DNA of 22,454 nucleotides from T1Sed10-7 sp041686695 (GCA_041686695.1 JAWLDJ010000031.1:1-22454), one strand, 5' to 3'. Positions 7,465 through 14,528 are shown, counted from the stretch's first letter. Numbers and translations: made by a program. The notes: generated from the sequence alone by a model not told the origin.

Positions 7465-8664
7465 GTGCGTATCCGGCTCCGCAACCCTGACCGTCAGGTC
7501 GAGGTAGATGGTCCGATGTCCGTGGCCGAGCTCCTCGACCACCTCGATGTCCTGCCGCACACGGTGTTGGTGCTCCACCAGGGCGCGCTGGTCACCGCGG
7601 ACCACACCCTGCCCGCCGACGCCGAGGTGGAGGTCCGACCGGTGATCTCCGGTGGGGCCGAGAGTGCACCGCGATGCGTGGTCTGCCGAGCCCCCGCGGT
7701 ACTCGAGGAGCGACGGCACCGTGCGGCGTGGTGCGCCGAGCACCTGGTGGACCACGTCCACCGGCAGGTGCGCAAGGCGATCGATCATCCGCCCGCCAGG
7801 CCCACGGGTGAGCGGATGTGCTCCTACGACGATCGCCTCCTGGTGGCGGTCTCCGGCGGCAAGGACTCGCTGGCGCTGTGGGACGCGCTCGACACCATGG
7901 GCTACCGCGTCGACGGGCTGTACGTGGGGCTGGGCATCGGGGGCTACTCGCAGCGCAGCCAGGAGGTCTGCGAGGCGTTCGCCGCGGGGCGGGGCCTGCG
8001 GCTGCACGTGGTCGACCTGGCGGCGACCTACGGCTACAGCACCCCGACCGGGGCCACCGCGTCGGGACGGTCGACGTGTGGGGTCTGCGGACTCTCGAAG
8101 CGCTACGCCTTCAACCGCGTGGCCGTCGACCACGGCTACGACGTCCTGGTCACCGGCCACAACCTCGACGACGAGGCGGCGACGCTGCTCGGCAACGTGC
8201 TGCGGTGGCAGGAGGCCTTCCTGGCCCGCCAGCAGCCGGTGCTGCCGGCGACCGGTACCAACCAGGTGCGCAAGATCAAGCCCCTGTACCGGTTGTCCGA
8301 GCGGGAGTCGGCGGCCTACTGCGTGGTGCGTGGCATCGACTACGTGGTGGAGGAGTGCCCGCTGGTCGACGGCAACACCGGCCACGACCTCAAGGCGGCG
8401 TTCGATCTGCTCGAGCACGGTGCGCCCGGCCTCAAGGCCCAGTTCCTCTTCGGGTTCTACGAACGGCAGGAGCGCCTGGTGGACCCGGCGACCGCTGACG
8501 ACGTCACCGTGGGCGCCTGCGCCTCGTGCGGGATGCCCACCACCGGGCAGACCTGTGCGTTCTGCCGCCAGCGCGAGCTGATCCTGGCGGTGCTGCCCGT
8601 GACGGCCGGAACCGACAGCCCGAGTGAGGCCGCCGTCGCCGCGGATCGCGCGGCCCGAGGATGA
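7465..8664 (+). CDS. Fusion of a TtuB/ThiS-like sulfur carrier with a TtuA-type tRNA 2-thiouridine synthetase
   Basis: The 399-aa protein has two parts. Residues 1-64 are a beta-grasp sulfur carrier (starts MRIRLRNPDRQVEV, ends VEVRPVISGG) that looks like Thermus TtuB, including its C-terminal Gly-Gly. Directly after it comes a complete TtuA: N-terminal zinc site Cys71, Cys74, Cys90, His93; PP-loop SGGKDS (130-135); Fe-S cysteines Cys205, Cys208 and Cys298; C-terminal zinc site Cys352, Cys355, Cys364, Cys367. The zinc-ligand spacings equal those I recall for Pyrococcus TtuA. TtuA enzymes adenylate U/T54 of tRNA and insert sulfur supplied as a TtuB thiocarboxylate. The GTG start has GAGGAGG 7 bases upstream. 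The stop overlaps trmI by 4 bp. Target T54 is inferred from the zinc-finger type; C32 (TtcA-like) is the alternative. Confidence 0.9.
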   Translation: MRIRLRNPDRQVEVDGPMSVAELLDHLDVLPHTVLVLHQGALVTADHTLPADAEVEVRPVISGGAESAPRCVVCRAPAVLEERRHRAAWCAEHLVDHVHRQVRKAIDHPPARPTGERMCSYDDRLLVAVSGGKDSLALWDALDTMGYRVDGLYVGLGIGGYSQRSQEVCEAFAAGRGLRLHVVDLAATYGYSTPTGATASGRSTCGVCGLSKRYAFNRVAVDHGYDVLVTGHNLDDEAATLLGNVLRWQEAFLARQQPVLPATGTNQVRKIKPLYRLSERESAAYCVVRGIDYVVEECPLVDGNTGHDLKAAFDLLEHGAPGLKAQFLFGFYERQERLVDPATADDVTVGACASCGMPTTGQTCAFCRQRELILAVLPVTAGTDSPSEAAVAADRAARG

Positions 8665-9587
8665 CCGCCTCCACCACCCCGCCGCCCGGACCGGTGCTGC
8701 CGGGCACCGACGCACCCCTGGCTGCGGGCGAGCTCGTCCTGCTGCTCGATCGCAAGGGACGCCGCTACCTGATCGACCTCGAACCCGGGTCCCAGTGGCA
8801 CAGCCACGGCGGCCTGGTCGAGCACGACGAGTTGATCGGGGCCCGCGAGGGCAGCGCGATCCGGACCACCAAGGGCATGGAGGTGGTGGTCCTGCGCCCG
8901 ACCCGCGAGGACGTGATCCTCAAGATGCAGCGCGGCGCGCAGGTGGTCTACCCCAAGGACCAGGCCATGATCGTGGCCATGGCCGACATCCGACCCGGCT
9001 GCACGGTGCTCGAGGCGGGCGCGGGCTCCGGGGCCCTGACGATGGCGCTGCTGGCCGCGGTCGGGCCCACCGGCCAGGTGGTGTCGGTGGAACGGCGCGA
9101 GGATCACGCCCGGGTCGCTCGACGCAACGTCGAGCGGTTCCACGGCGGCGCGCCGGAGAACTGGCGCCTGGTGATCGACGACGTGGTCGAGGTCCTCGCG
9201 GCCCAGCGGGCGCATCGCGTCGTGCTGGACCTCCTCGAGCCGTGGCTGGCGATCCCGGGCACGGCCGAGTCCCTGGCACCCGGCGGGATCGTGTGCACCT
9301 ACACCCCCGGCGTTCCGCAGGTGATGCGGGTCAGCGACGCGCTCTGGGCCGACGGCCGGTTCACCGAGGTCCGCACGACCGAGACGTTGGTCAGGGGCTG
9401 GGACGTCGACGGGCTGGCGGTCCGGCCGGCCCATCGCATGGTGGCCCACACCGCCTTCCTCACCACGGCGCGGCGGGTGCCGGCACGCGAGGACGGCGGC
9501 CCGGCGCGGCGCCGGCGCAAGGCCGACACCGGCGGCCAGGTCGACTGGGAGGCCAGTGACCGCTCGCAGGCGTCCGACGCCGAGTGA
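8661..9587 (+). CDS. trmI: tRNA (adenine-N1)-methyltransferase TrmI
   Basis: The 308-aa protein methylates N1 of A58 (and in some species A57) in the tRNA T-loop using S-adenosylmethionine. The AdoMet-binding loop is EAGAGSGALT (118-127). The region before it, RTTKGMEVVVLRPT and QVVYPKDQAMIV, and the later VLDLLEPW and GGIVCTYTPGVPQV are typical of the TrmI/Trm61 family. The C-terminal ~35 residues are a charged tail of low complexity. Its ATG overlaps the TGA of the TtuB-TtuA gene (ATGA), so translation is probably coupled. In Thermus, m1A58 promotes 2-thiolation at T54, so the pairing with the upstream gene makes functional sense. In many actinobacteria trmI lies beside arc, as here. Confidence 0.95.
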   Translation: MTASTTPPPGPVLPGTDAPLAAGELVLLLDRKGRRYLIDLEPGSQWHSHGGLVEHDELIGAREGSAIRTTKGMEVVVLRPTREDVILKMQRGAQVVYPKDQAMIVAMADIRPGCTVLEAGAGSGALTMALLAAVGPTGQVVSVERREDHARVARRNVERFHGGAPENWRLVIDDVVEVLAAQRAHRVVLDLLEPWLAIPGTAESLAPGGIVCTYTPGVPQVMRVSDALWADGRFTEVRTTETLVRGWDVDGLAVRPAHRMVAHTAFLTTARRVPAREDGGPARRRRKADTGGQVDWEASDRSQASDAE

Positions 9588-9593
9588 GGGGCC

Positions 9594-9642
9594 GCGGCGC
9601 GCCCACCGCTGACGCCCACGGACTCAGCGGGCGCCGCGCCGC
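9594..9642. terminator. Imperfect GC-rich hairpin between convergent trmI and the small membrane ORF
   Basis: Outer arms GCGGCGCG (9594-9601) and CGCGCCGC (9635-9642) and inner arms CCGCTGA (9606-9612) and TCAGCGG (9624-9630) pair, separated by a symmetric 4x4 internal loop and an 11-base hairpin loop. It starts 7 bases after the trmI stop and covers the end of the opposing ORF, which suits a bidirectional terminator. There is no T-tract. Confidence 0.55.
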
Positions 9643-9782
9643 ACGGTGACCAGGGCGATGCCGGTGACCACCGCCACCGCGGGCAGCGCCAGCAGCAGGC
9701 TTGCGCCGATGACCGTGACGGCGATGACGGCGCCGACCGCCGCCGCACCGATCAACGCGACGAGTTCGGTGAGTGGGCTCAC
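9624..9782 (-). CDS. Small hydrophobic protein, probably two membrane segments
   Basis: A 52-aa reading frame from a GTG at 9782 begins VSPLTELVALIGAAAVGAV and ends LVTVRRGAR. Two hydrophobic stretches (about residues 4-26 and 27-47) with an Arg-rich C-terminus suggest a small membrane hairpin. GGAG lies 6 bases upstream of the GTG, which supports translation. I recognise no family. It is convergent to trmI and divergent from arc. Such a short Ala/Val-rich frame could arise by chance in GC-rich DNA, so existence as a gene is moderate. Confidence 0.5.
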   Translation of the reverse strand: MSPLTELVALIGAAAVGAVIAVTVIGASLLLALPAVAVVTGIALVTVRRGAR

Positions 9783-10138
9783 GGGCCGCTCCGTGTCGTG
9801 GCATGGGTCGTCGCGTGCAGGGGGCGTCGCTCGGATCGTGGTCGCGCAGCGGGTGGTGCCATCGAGCATCGCCGCGCGGACAGGTCGAGACCTGCAGCCA
9901 CGTATCTCTCGAACGCGGGGACCTTGCCGCATCGCGGCTGCGGAAGCTCGCAACCAGCCCCGTCCGAACGGCCGAGGCCGACCGGACGGGTACGAGGCGA
10001 TCTGCGCGACGCCGTGGCTCCGGCCCCTGCCGCCCGCGATGGGGCTGTCCCCAGGGACCACACCCTCGTACACTCGCTCCGGCGAGCGGCCGTCGTGACC
10101 GCACTCCGGCCGTCGACGCGACGCGAGGAGGCTGCGTG
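9783..10138. other. Intergenic region upstream of arc with no recognisable gene
   Basis: About 355 bp separate the small minus-strand ORF from arc. I find no convincing coding frame here: the open frames lack ribosome sites and recognisable motifs. The stretch contains an imperfect palindrome GTCCCCAGGGAC (10047-10058) and, 10 bp later, a -10-like TACACT. It probably holds the arc promoter and the promoter of the opposing small ORF. Confidence 0.6.
10069..10074 (+). promoter_or_regulatory. Candidate -10 element of the arc-dop operon
   Basis: TACACT matches TANNNT and lies 64 bp upstream of the arc start. A weak -35-like CTGTCC is 18 bp upstream, overlapping the imperfect palindrome GTCCCCAGGGAC. 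Pattern match only. Confidence 0.35.
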
Positions 10139-11974
10139 GTGGGTCCAGAGCAGGACGCGAACGGCACCGAGGACGCGGGTGCGTCCTCCGGGTCCGACCC
10201 GCTCGGGACGGGCACGTGGGGGTTCGACGATCCCGCGATCCCACGACCGGAACCGGCCGACCCGAACGATCCCGATGCCGTGCTCGCCGAGGTCAAGATG
10301 CTCCGCGAGGAAGCGGAGCTCCTGCGCCGCCGACTCGCCACCGCGCCCACCCGGGTCCGGGTGCTGGAGGAGCGGCTGCTCGAGACGCGGAGCCGGTTGC
10401 AATCCGCGACGGCGCAGAACGCCAAGCTGTCCGAGACGCTGAACGCCGCTCGCGAGCAGCTGGCCACCCTGCGCGAGGAGGTCGAACGGCTCTCCGCTCC
10501 ACCGCAGACCTACGCCACCTACCTCGGTGTCGGCTCGGAGCAGGACACCGCCACGGTGATGGTGTCCGGCCGCAAGCTCGAGGTGGCGGCGGGTCCCGAG
10601 GTGGAGCTGGCCGAGCTGGAGCCCGGGCAGCAGGTCCGACTCAACGACGCCATGAGCATCGTTGGCCTCGCCGGCTTCGACGACCGGGGTGAGGTCGTCA
10701 CGGTCGCCGAGCTGCTCTCCGACGGCCGGGTGCTGGTCGTCGGTCGGACCGACGACGAGCGTGTCGTCAGCCTGGCGCGACCCCTGCAGGGACTCGCGCT
10801 GAAGGCCGGCGACAGCCTGTTGCTCGATCCACGGGCCAACACCGCGCTGGAGCGCATCCCCAAGGCCGAGGTGGAGCAGCTCGTCCTCGAGCAGGTGCCC
10901 GACGTCAGCTACGACCAGATCGGCGGTCTCGGCGAGCAGGTCGAGGCGATCCGTGACGCCGTGGAGCTGCCGTACCTGCACGCGGAGCTGTTCGTCGAGC
11001 ACGAGCTCAAGGCACCCAAGGGCATCCTGCTGTACGGGCCGCCGGGGTGCGGCAAGACGATGATCGCCAAGGCGGTCGCCAACTCGCTGGCACAGCGGGT
11101 GGCCGAGCGCACCGGCCGCGAGGACGTCACCAGTTACTTCCTCAACGTCAAGGGCCCCGAGCTGCTGAACAAGTACGTCGGGGAGACCGAGCGCCAGATC
11201 CGGCTGATCTTCCAGCGGGCCCGGGAGATGTCCGCACAGGGGTTCCCGGTCATCGTGTTCTTCGACGAGATGGAGTCGTTGTTCCGCACCCGCGGTTCGG
11301 GGGTCTCCTCCGATGTGGAGACCACCATCGTGCCGCAGCTGCTGGCGGAGATCGACGGGGTCGAGAGCCTCAAGGACGTCGTCGTGATCGGCGCCTCCAA
11401 CCGTGAGGACATGATCGACCCGGCGATCCTGCGACCCGGACGTCTCGACGTGAAGATCAAGGTCGACCGCCCCGACGCGGCGGCGGCCAGGGAGATCTTC
11501 CGCATCTACCTCCACGAGGGCCTGCCGCTGGCCGCCGCCGAGGTCGCCGAGGCCGGGGGAGCCGCATCCGCCGTCGCCCGCATGATCGACCGGACGGTCG
11601 ACAAGATGTACGCCGCCGAGGTCGACAACGAGTTCCTCGAGGTCACCTACGCCAACGGGGAGAAGGAGATCCTGTACTTCAAGGACTTCAACTCCGGTGC
11701 GATGATCGAGAACGTGGTCGCCCGCGCCAAGAAGCTGGCCATCAAGCGGTTCCTGGCCACCGACGAGCGGGGCCTCAGCACGGCCGATCTGCTCACGGCG
11801 ATCCGGGAGGAGTTCCGCGAGAACGAGGACCTGCCGAACACGACCAACCCCGATGACTGGGCGCGGATCAGCGGCAAGAAGGGCGAACGGATCGTCTACG
11901 TCCGCACCCTGCTGTCCGGACAGGAGACATCCGGTCGCTCGATCGAGAACGTCAACCCCGGCCAGTACCTGTGA
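10139..11974 (+). CDS. arc: Proteasome-associated AAA ATPase (ARC/Mpa)
   Basis: The 611-aa protein is the hexameric unfoldase that recognises Pup-tagged proteins and feeds them to the 20S core. Residues about 46-118 form a coiled coil (broken near 70) that binds Pup in the family. OB-type beta domains follow (about 122-270). The AAA module has Walker A GPPGCGKT (300-307) and Walker B VIVFFDEME with Asp376/Glu377. The C-terminus is GQYL, whose penultimate Tyr docks into the alpha-ring pockets of the proteasome. Two consecutive GTG codons (10136 and 10139) follow GAGGAGG; I use the second because its 7-base spacing is better. The stop overlaps the dop GTG by 4 bp (GTGA), indicating an operon. 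Confidence 0.97.
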   Translation: MGPEQDANGTEDAGASSGSDPLGTGTWGFDDPAIPRPEPADPNDPDAVLAEVKMLREEAELLRRRLATAPTRVRVLEERLLETRSRLQSATAQNAKLSETLNAAREQLATLREEVERLSAPPQTYATYLGVGSEQDTATVMVSGRKLEVAAGPEVELAELEPGQQVRLNDAMSIVGLAGFDDRGEVVTVAELLSDGRVLVVGRTDDERVVSLARPLQGLALKAGDSLLLDPRANTALERIPKAEVEQLVLEQVPDVSYDQIGGLGEQVEAIRDAVELPYLHAELFVEHELKAPKGILLYGPPGCGKTMIAKAVANSLAQRVAERTGREDVTSYFLNVKGPELLNKYVGETERQIRLIFQRAREMSAQGFPVIVFFDEMESLFRTRGSGVSSDVETTIVPQLLAEIDGVESLKDVVVIGASNREDMIDPAILRPGRLDVKIKVDRPDAAAAREIFRIYLHEGLPLAAAEVAEAGGAASAVARMIDRTVDKMYAAEVDNEFLEVTYANGEKEILYFKDFNSGAMIENVVARAKKLAIKRFLATDERGLSTADLLTAIREEFRENEDLPNTTNPDDWARISGKKGERIVYVRTLLSGQETSGRSIENVNPGQYL

Positions 11975-13458
11975 GCACGGCCAAGTTCGTCGGCGTCGAG
12001 ACCGAGTACGGCATCGCCGTCGACGGTCCGAGTCCGGTCAACCCGGTGCTCGCCTCCTCGCTGGTGGTGGGGGCGTACCGCGCCGCCGGCCGCGACGAGG
12101 TGCGCTGGGACCACACCGATGAGTCGCCGCTCAGGGACGCCCGCGGCGGGCCGGTGCCCGAACCCGGCGAGGCGATGATCGACGACGAACTCGGGCTGGC
12201 GAACACCGTGCTCACCAACGGCGCCCGGTTCTACGTCGACCACGCGCACCCCGAGTACGCGAGCCCGGAGTGCTCCAACGCCCGGGACCTGGTGATCTGG
12301 GACCGGGCTGGTGAGCTGATCCTGGCCGATGCCGCCGGGCGAGCCGCCGCCACGCTGGCAGCGGGCAGCCGTGTCCTGATCCACAAGAACAACACCGACG
12401 GCAAGGGTGCCGCCTACGGCACCCACGAGAACTACCTGGTGCCACGCTCGGTGCCCTTCGGTCGCCTGACCCGCCAGCTGCTGCCCTTCTTCGTCTCGCG
12501 CCTGCTGTTCGTCGGTGCCGGCCGGCTCGGCAGCGGGCTGGACCCGCAGGTCAGCTTCCAGCTGTCCCAGCGGGCGGACTTCTTCGAGGTGGAGCTCGGG
12601 CTCGAGACCACGCTCAAGCGACCGCTGATGAACACCCGCGACGAGCCCCACGCCGACCCGGATCGCTACCGCCGGCTGCACGTGATCAACGGTGACGCCA
12701 ACCTCTGCGAGGTCGCGACCTTCCTGAAGGTCGGGACGATGCTCCTGCTCCTCGACGCGATCGAGGACGATGCGCTCCCCGAGGTCCCCGAGCTCCTCGA
12801 CCCCGTCGCAGCGTTCCACGCGGTCTCCCACGACCTGACCGCACGGACCCCGCTCGCCCTGCAGGACGGATCGACGACCACGGCGCTGGCGCTGCAGCGG
12901 TGGTACCTCGACGCGGTTCGCCGCTACGTCAAGGAACGTGCCGAGGGTGTGGATCCGGTCGGCGAGGAGGTCCTCGAGCGGTGGGAGGCTCTGCTGGTCA
13001 CCGCCGACGACGATCCTCGCAAGCTCGTCGGCCAGGTCGACTGGGCCACGAAGCTGGACCTGCTCGAGAACTACCGCAGCCGGCACGGACTCGACTGGAC
13101 GCACGACCGCCTCAAGATGGTGGAGCTGCAGTACCACGACATCCGGCCCGACAAGGGGCTCTACCACCGTCTGGCGGCGCGGGGTCTGGTGGAACGTCTG
13201 GTGACCGACGCCGAGGTGGCAGCGGCCGTCCACACCCCGCCCGAGGACACCCGGGCGTGGTTCCGCGGCGAGTGCATCCGTCGGTTCCGGAGCCAGGTCG
13301 TGGCAGCGGGCTGGGATTCGCTGATCCTGGACCTCGGTCGGGACTCGCTGCAGCGCGTGCCGATGATGGAACCGGGCAAGGGCACCCGGGCACAGGTCGG
13401 CGCGCTGCTGGACGAGGTCGACTCGGCCACCGAGCTCCTGGCACGTCTGACGACCTGA
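11971..13458 (+). CDS. dop: Pup deamidase/depupylase
   Basis: Dop converts the C-terminal Gln of Pup to Glu and also removes Pup from conjugates. The 495-aa product belongs to the carboxylate-amine/glutamine synthetase-like fold shared with PafA. It has GVETEYGI (8-15, with ATP/Mg-binding Glu10), the nucleophile Asp90 in FYVDHAHPEYASPE, HKNNTDGKGAAYGTHENYLV, and TRDEPHADP. The Dop-specific loop is present (about residues 34-70, including RAAGRDEVRWDHTDESPLRD) and is absent from the paralogue at 16473, which distinguishes deamidase from ligase. The GTG start lies inside the arc stop (GTGA). It ends 99 bp before pup, with a strong hairpin between them. Confidence 0.96.
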   Translation: MSTAKFVGVETEYGIAVDGPSPVNPVLASSLVVGAYRAAGRDEVRWDHTDESPLRDARGGPVPEPGEAMIDDELGLANTVLTNGARFYVDHAHPEYASPECSNARDLVIWDRAGELILADAAGRAAATLAAGSRVLIHKNNTDGKGAAYGTHENYLVPRSVPFGRLTRQLLPFFVSRLLFVGAGRLGSGLDPQVSFQLSQRADFFEVELGLETTLKRPLMNTRDEPHADPDRYRRLHVINGDANLCEVATFLKVGTMLLLLDAIEDDALPEVPELLDPVAAFHAVSHDLTARTPLALQDGSTTTALALQRWYLDAVRRYVKERAEGVDPVGEEVLERWEALLVTADDDPRKLVGQVDWATKLDLLENYRSRHGLDWTHDRLKMVELQYHDIRPDKGLYHRLAARGLVERLVTDAEVAAAVHTPPEDTRAWFRGECIRRFRSQVVAAGWDSLILDLGRDSLQRVPMMEPGKGTRAQVGALLDEVDSATELLARLTT

Positions 13459-13471
13459 GCCCGCCTGCGCG

Positions 13472-13499
13472 TGTTGCCGCGGACGGTGCCGCGGCAGCA
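13472..13499. terminator. Strong hairpin between dop and pup (attenuator, terminator or processing site)
   Basis: TGTTGCCGCGG (13472-13482) pairs with CCGCGGCAGCA (13489-13499) around a 6-base loop, giving an 11-bp stem with one G-U pair, 13 bases after the dop stop. No T-tract follows. It could end or thin out arc-dop transcripts before the separately promoted pup, or protect the pup mRNA 5' end. The fold is seen in sequence; the role is inference. Confidence 0.6.
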
Positions 13500-13525
13500 G
13501 CCGCCCGTGGGGGCCCGTCCGTGGC

Positions 13526-13531
13526 TACCCT
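13526..13531 (+). promoter_or_regulatory. Candidate -10 element of pup
   Basis: TACCCT lies 26 bases before the pup ATG, after the dop-pup hairpin, and matches TANNNT. It would give a leader of about 20 nt. No -35 is evident. Confidence 0.35.
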
Positions 13532-13557
13532 GCTGGACACCAGCCGAAGGACACAGC

Positions 13558-13752
13558 ATGAGCGACGGCGGTCAGGTCCAGCGGCGCGACACCGCCGAGG
13601 ACGCCCCCGAGGAGCAGGTCGAGACCACGTCCCGCTCCGACACCCGCGAGGTGATCGACGACGTCGACGAACTGCTCGACGAGATCGACGACGTGCTCGA
13701 GGAGAACGCCGAGGAGTTCGTGCGTTCCTACGTCCAGAAGGGCGGCCAGTAG
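13558..13752 (+). CDS. pup: Prokaryotic ubiquitin-like protein Pup
   Basis: Pup is the small, largely disordered protein that is attached through its C-terminal Glu to substrate lysines and marks them for the proteasome. The 64-aa product is highly acidic, has a predicted helical stretch DVDELLDEIDDVLEENAEEF (about residues 37-56) that binds the ARC coiled coil in the family, and ends VQKGGQ. The Gln terminus means deamidation by Dop is required. The ATG is preceded by GAAGG with a 7-base gap. A -10-like TACCCT and a hairpin lie upstream, so it may be expressed separately from arc-dop. Unusually, it is not followed directly by prcB; a minus-strand usp gene intervenes. Confidence 0.97.
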   Translation: MSDGGQVQRRDTAEDAPEEQVETTSRSDTREVIDDVDELLDEIDDVLEENAEEFVRSYVQKGGQ

Positions 13753-13802
13753 TTCACCCGGCCCGATGCGCACGTTCCCTGGTGACCGGGGACGCCCAGT
13801 CG

Positions 13803-13819
13803 CACGCTCGGTGAGCGTG
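13803..13819. terminator. Hairpin 1 in the convergent pup/usp intergenic region
   Basis: CACGCTC and GAGCGTG form a perfect 7-bp stem with a 3-base loop, about 50 bases after the pup stop. It probably terminates pup transcripts, though there is no T-tract. Confidence 0.5.
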
Positions 13820-13834
13820 ATGTCGGCGGTGTGG

Positions 13835-13854
13835 GACCCCGCGTGTTCGGGGTC
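13835..13854. terminator. Hairpin 2 in the convergent pup/usp intergenic region
   Basis: GACCCCG (13835-13841) and CGGGGTC (13848-13854) form a perfect 7-bp stem with a 6-base loop, ending 3 bases before the usp stop codon. It could terminate usp transcription from the other strand and back up hairpin 1. Confidence 0.5.
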
Positions 13855-13857
13855 GAC

Positions 13858-14337
13858 TCACGCTTGCCCGTCTGCGGGCGCGGGTCGGATGACCACGACC
13901 GGACAGTCGGCGTGGGTCACGCACTGGTGACTGACGGAGCCCAGCATCAGGCTCTTGAAGCCCCCGAGCCCGCGAGACCCGACCACGAGCATCTCGGCGC
14001 CGCGGGATCGTTCCACCAGTGCTTCCGCCGGTCGCTGACTGGCGACGACCACGGGTTCTGCGTTGCTGCTGTCTGGCAGACCGGCGATCATCGCCTCGAC
14101 CACGGCCTGAGCGTGTTCGGCCGCTCGGCGAGTGGCCATCTCGATGCTCTGGCGGGCATCTTCGATCTGTGCGGAGCTCATCCCGCCGTCGACCGGGAAA
14201 CCAGCCCACTCGGGCTCGGAGAGATAGGTCGTGACGACCTCGAGGCTGGCAGCACGCAGGCCCGCCTCCTGCGCGGCCCAGTCCAGCGCAAGTCGTGAAC
14301 CTTCGGACCCGTCGACACCCACGACGATGCGCTTCAC
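13858..14337 (-). CDS. Universal stress protein (UspA family)
   Basis: The 159-aa protein starts MKRIVVGVDGSEGSRLALDW and carries the ATP-binding signature GSRGLGGFKSLMLGSVS near the C-terminus, followed by PVVVIRP, as in ATP-binding single-domain Usp proteins. These are cytosolic stress-survival proteins of general function. The GTG start has GGGAGG 6 bases upstream. It lies on the opposite strand between pup and prcB, which are normally adjacent. By my count about 34 of 159 codons end in A or T, clearly more than in the flanking proteasome genes, with several GAA, CGA and GCA codons. This suggests a later insertion. Function in protein turnover is not implied by the sequence. Confidence 0.93.
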   Translation of the reverse strand: MKRIVVGVDGSEGSRLALDWAAQEAGLRAASLEVVTTYLSEPEWAGFPVDGGMSSAQIEDARQSIEMATRRAAEHAQAVVEAMIAGLPDSSNAEPVVVASQRPAEALVERSRGAEMLVVGSRGLGGFKSLMLGSVSHQCVTHADCPVVVIRPAPADGQA

Positions 14338-14375
14338 GGCTTGCCTCCCTCGGATCGGTGACCGCTCCCGTGACG

Positions 14376-14381
14376 ACCGTA
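14376..14381 (-). promoter_or_regulatory. Candidate -10 element of the usp gene
   Basis: On the minus strand TACGGT lies 38 bases before the usp GTG and fits TANNNT. No -35 is evident. Confidence 0.28.
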
Positions 14382-14438
14382 GTCACTGGTTGCGGATGGC
14401 GGCTGGCCTTGGTGCCGACGGGTGGCCAGTAGCCCAGC

Positions 14439-14483
14439 GCCCGGCACGGAGACGGGCGTTGGCGGCCAGGCCCGGCACGGAGA
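14439..14483. repeat. 14-bp direct repeat upstream of prcB
   Basis: GCCCGGCACGGAGA occurs at 14439-14452 and 14470-14483, a 31-bp period (about three helical turns), just upstream of the prcB -10-like element. Each copy is preceded by GGCCAG at a different distance. It could be a pair of activator sites or a small duplication left by the usp insertion. Confidence 0.55.
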
Positions 14484-14498
14484 TGCGCGACGGCGCGT

Positions 14499-14504
14499 TA
14501 CGCT
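14499..14504 (+). promoter_or_regulatory. Candidate -10 element of prcB-prcA
   Basis: TACGCT lies 24 bases before the prcB GTG, giving a leader of roughly 18 nt. The same hexamer in the same setting precedes pafB. A promoter here is expected because usp separates prcB from pup. Confidence 0.4.
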
Positions 14505-14528
14505 CGGGCACCCAGCCGGAGGTTGCCC

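Noticed and set aside
10047..10058. Palindrome GTCCCCAGGGAC as an arc operator
   Set aside because: Only 5+5 bp match around a mismatched centre. Such short GC-rich palindromes are common by chance here, so it is mentioned but not claimed.
9779..11515. 578-codon minus-strand frame opposite arc
   Set aside because: Antisense shadow; the opposite strand encodes an intact AAA ATPase with all motifs.
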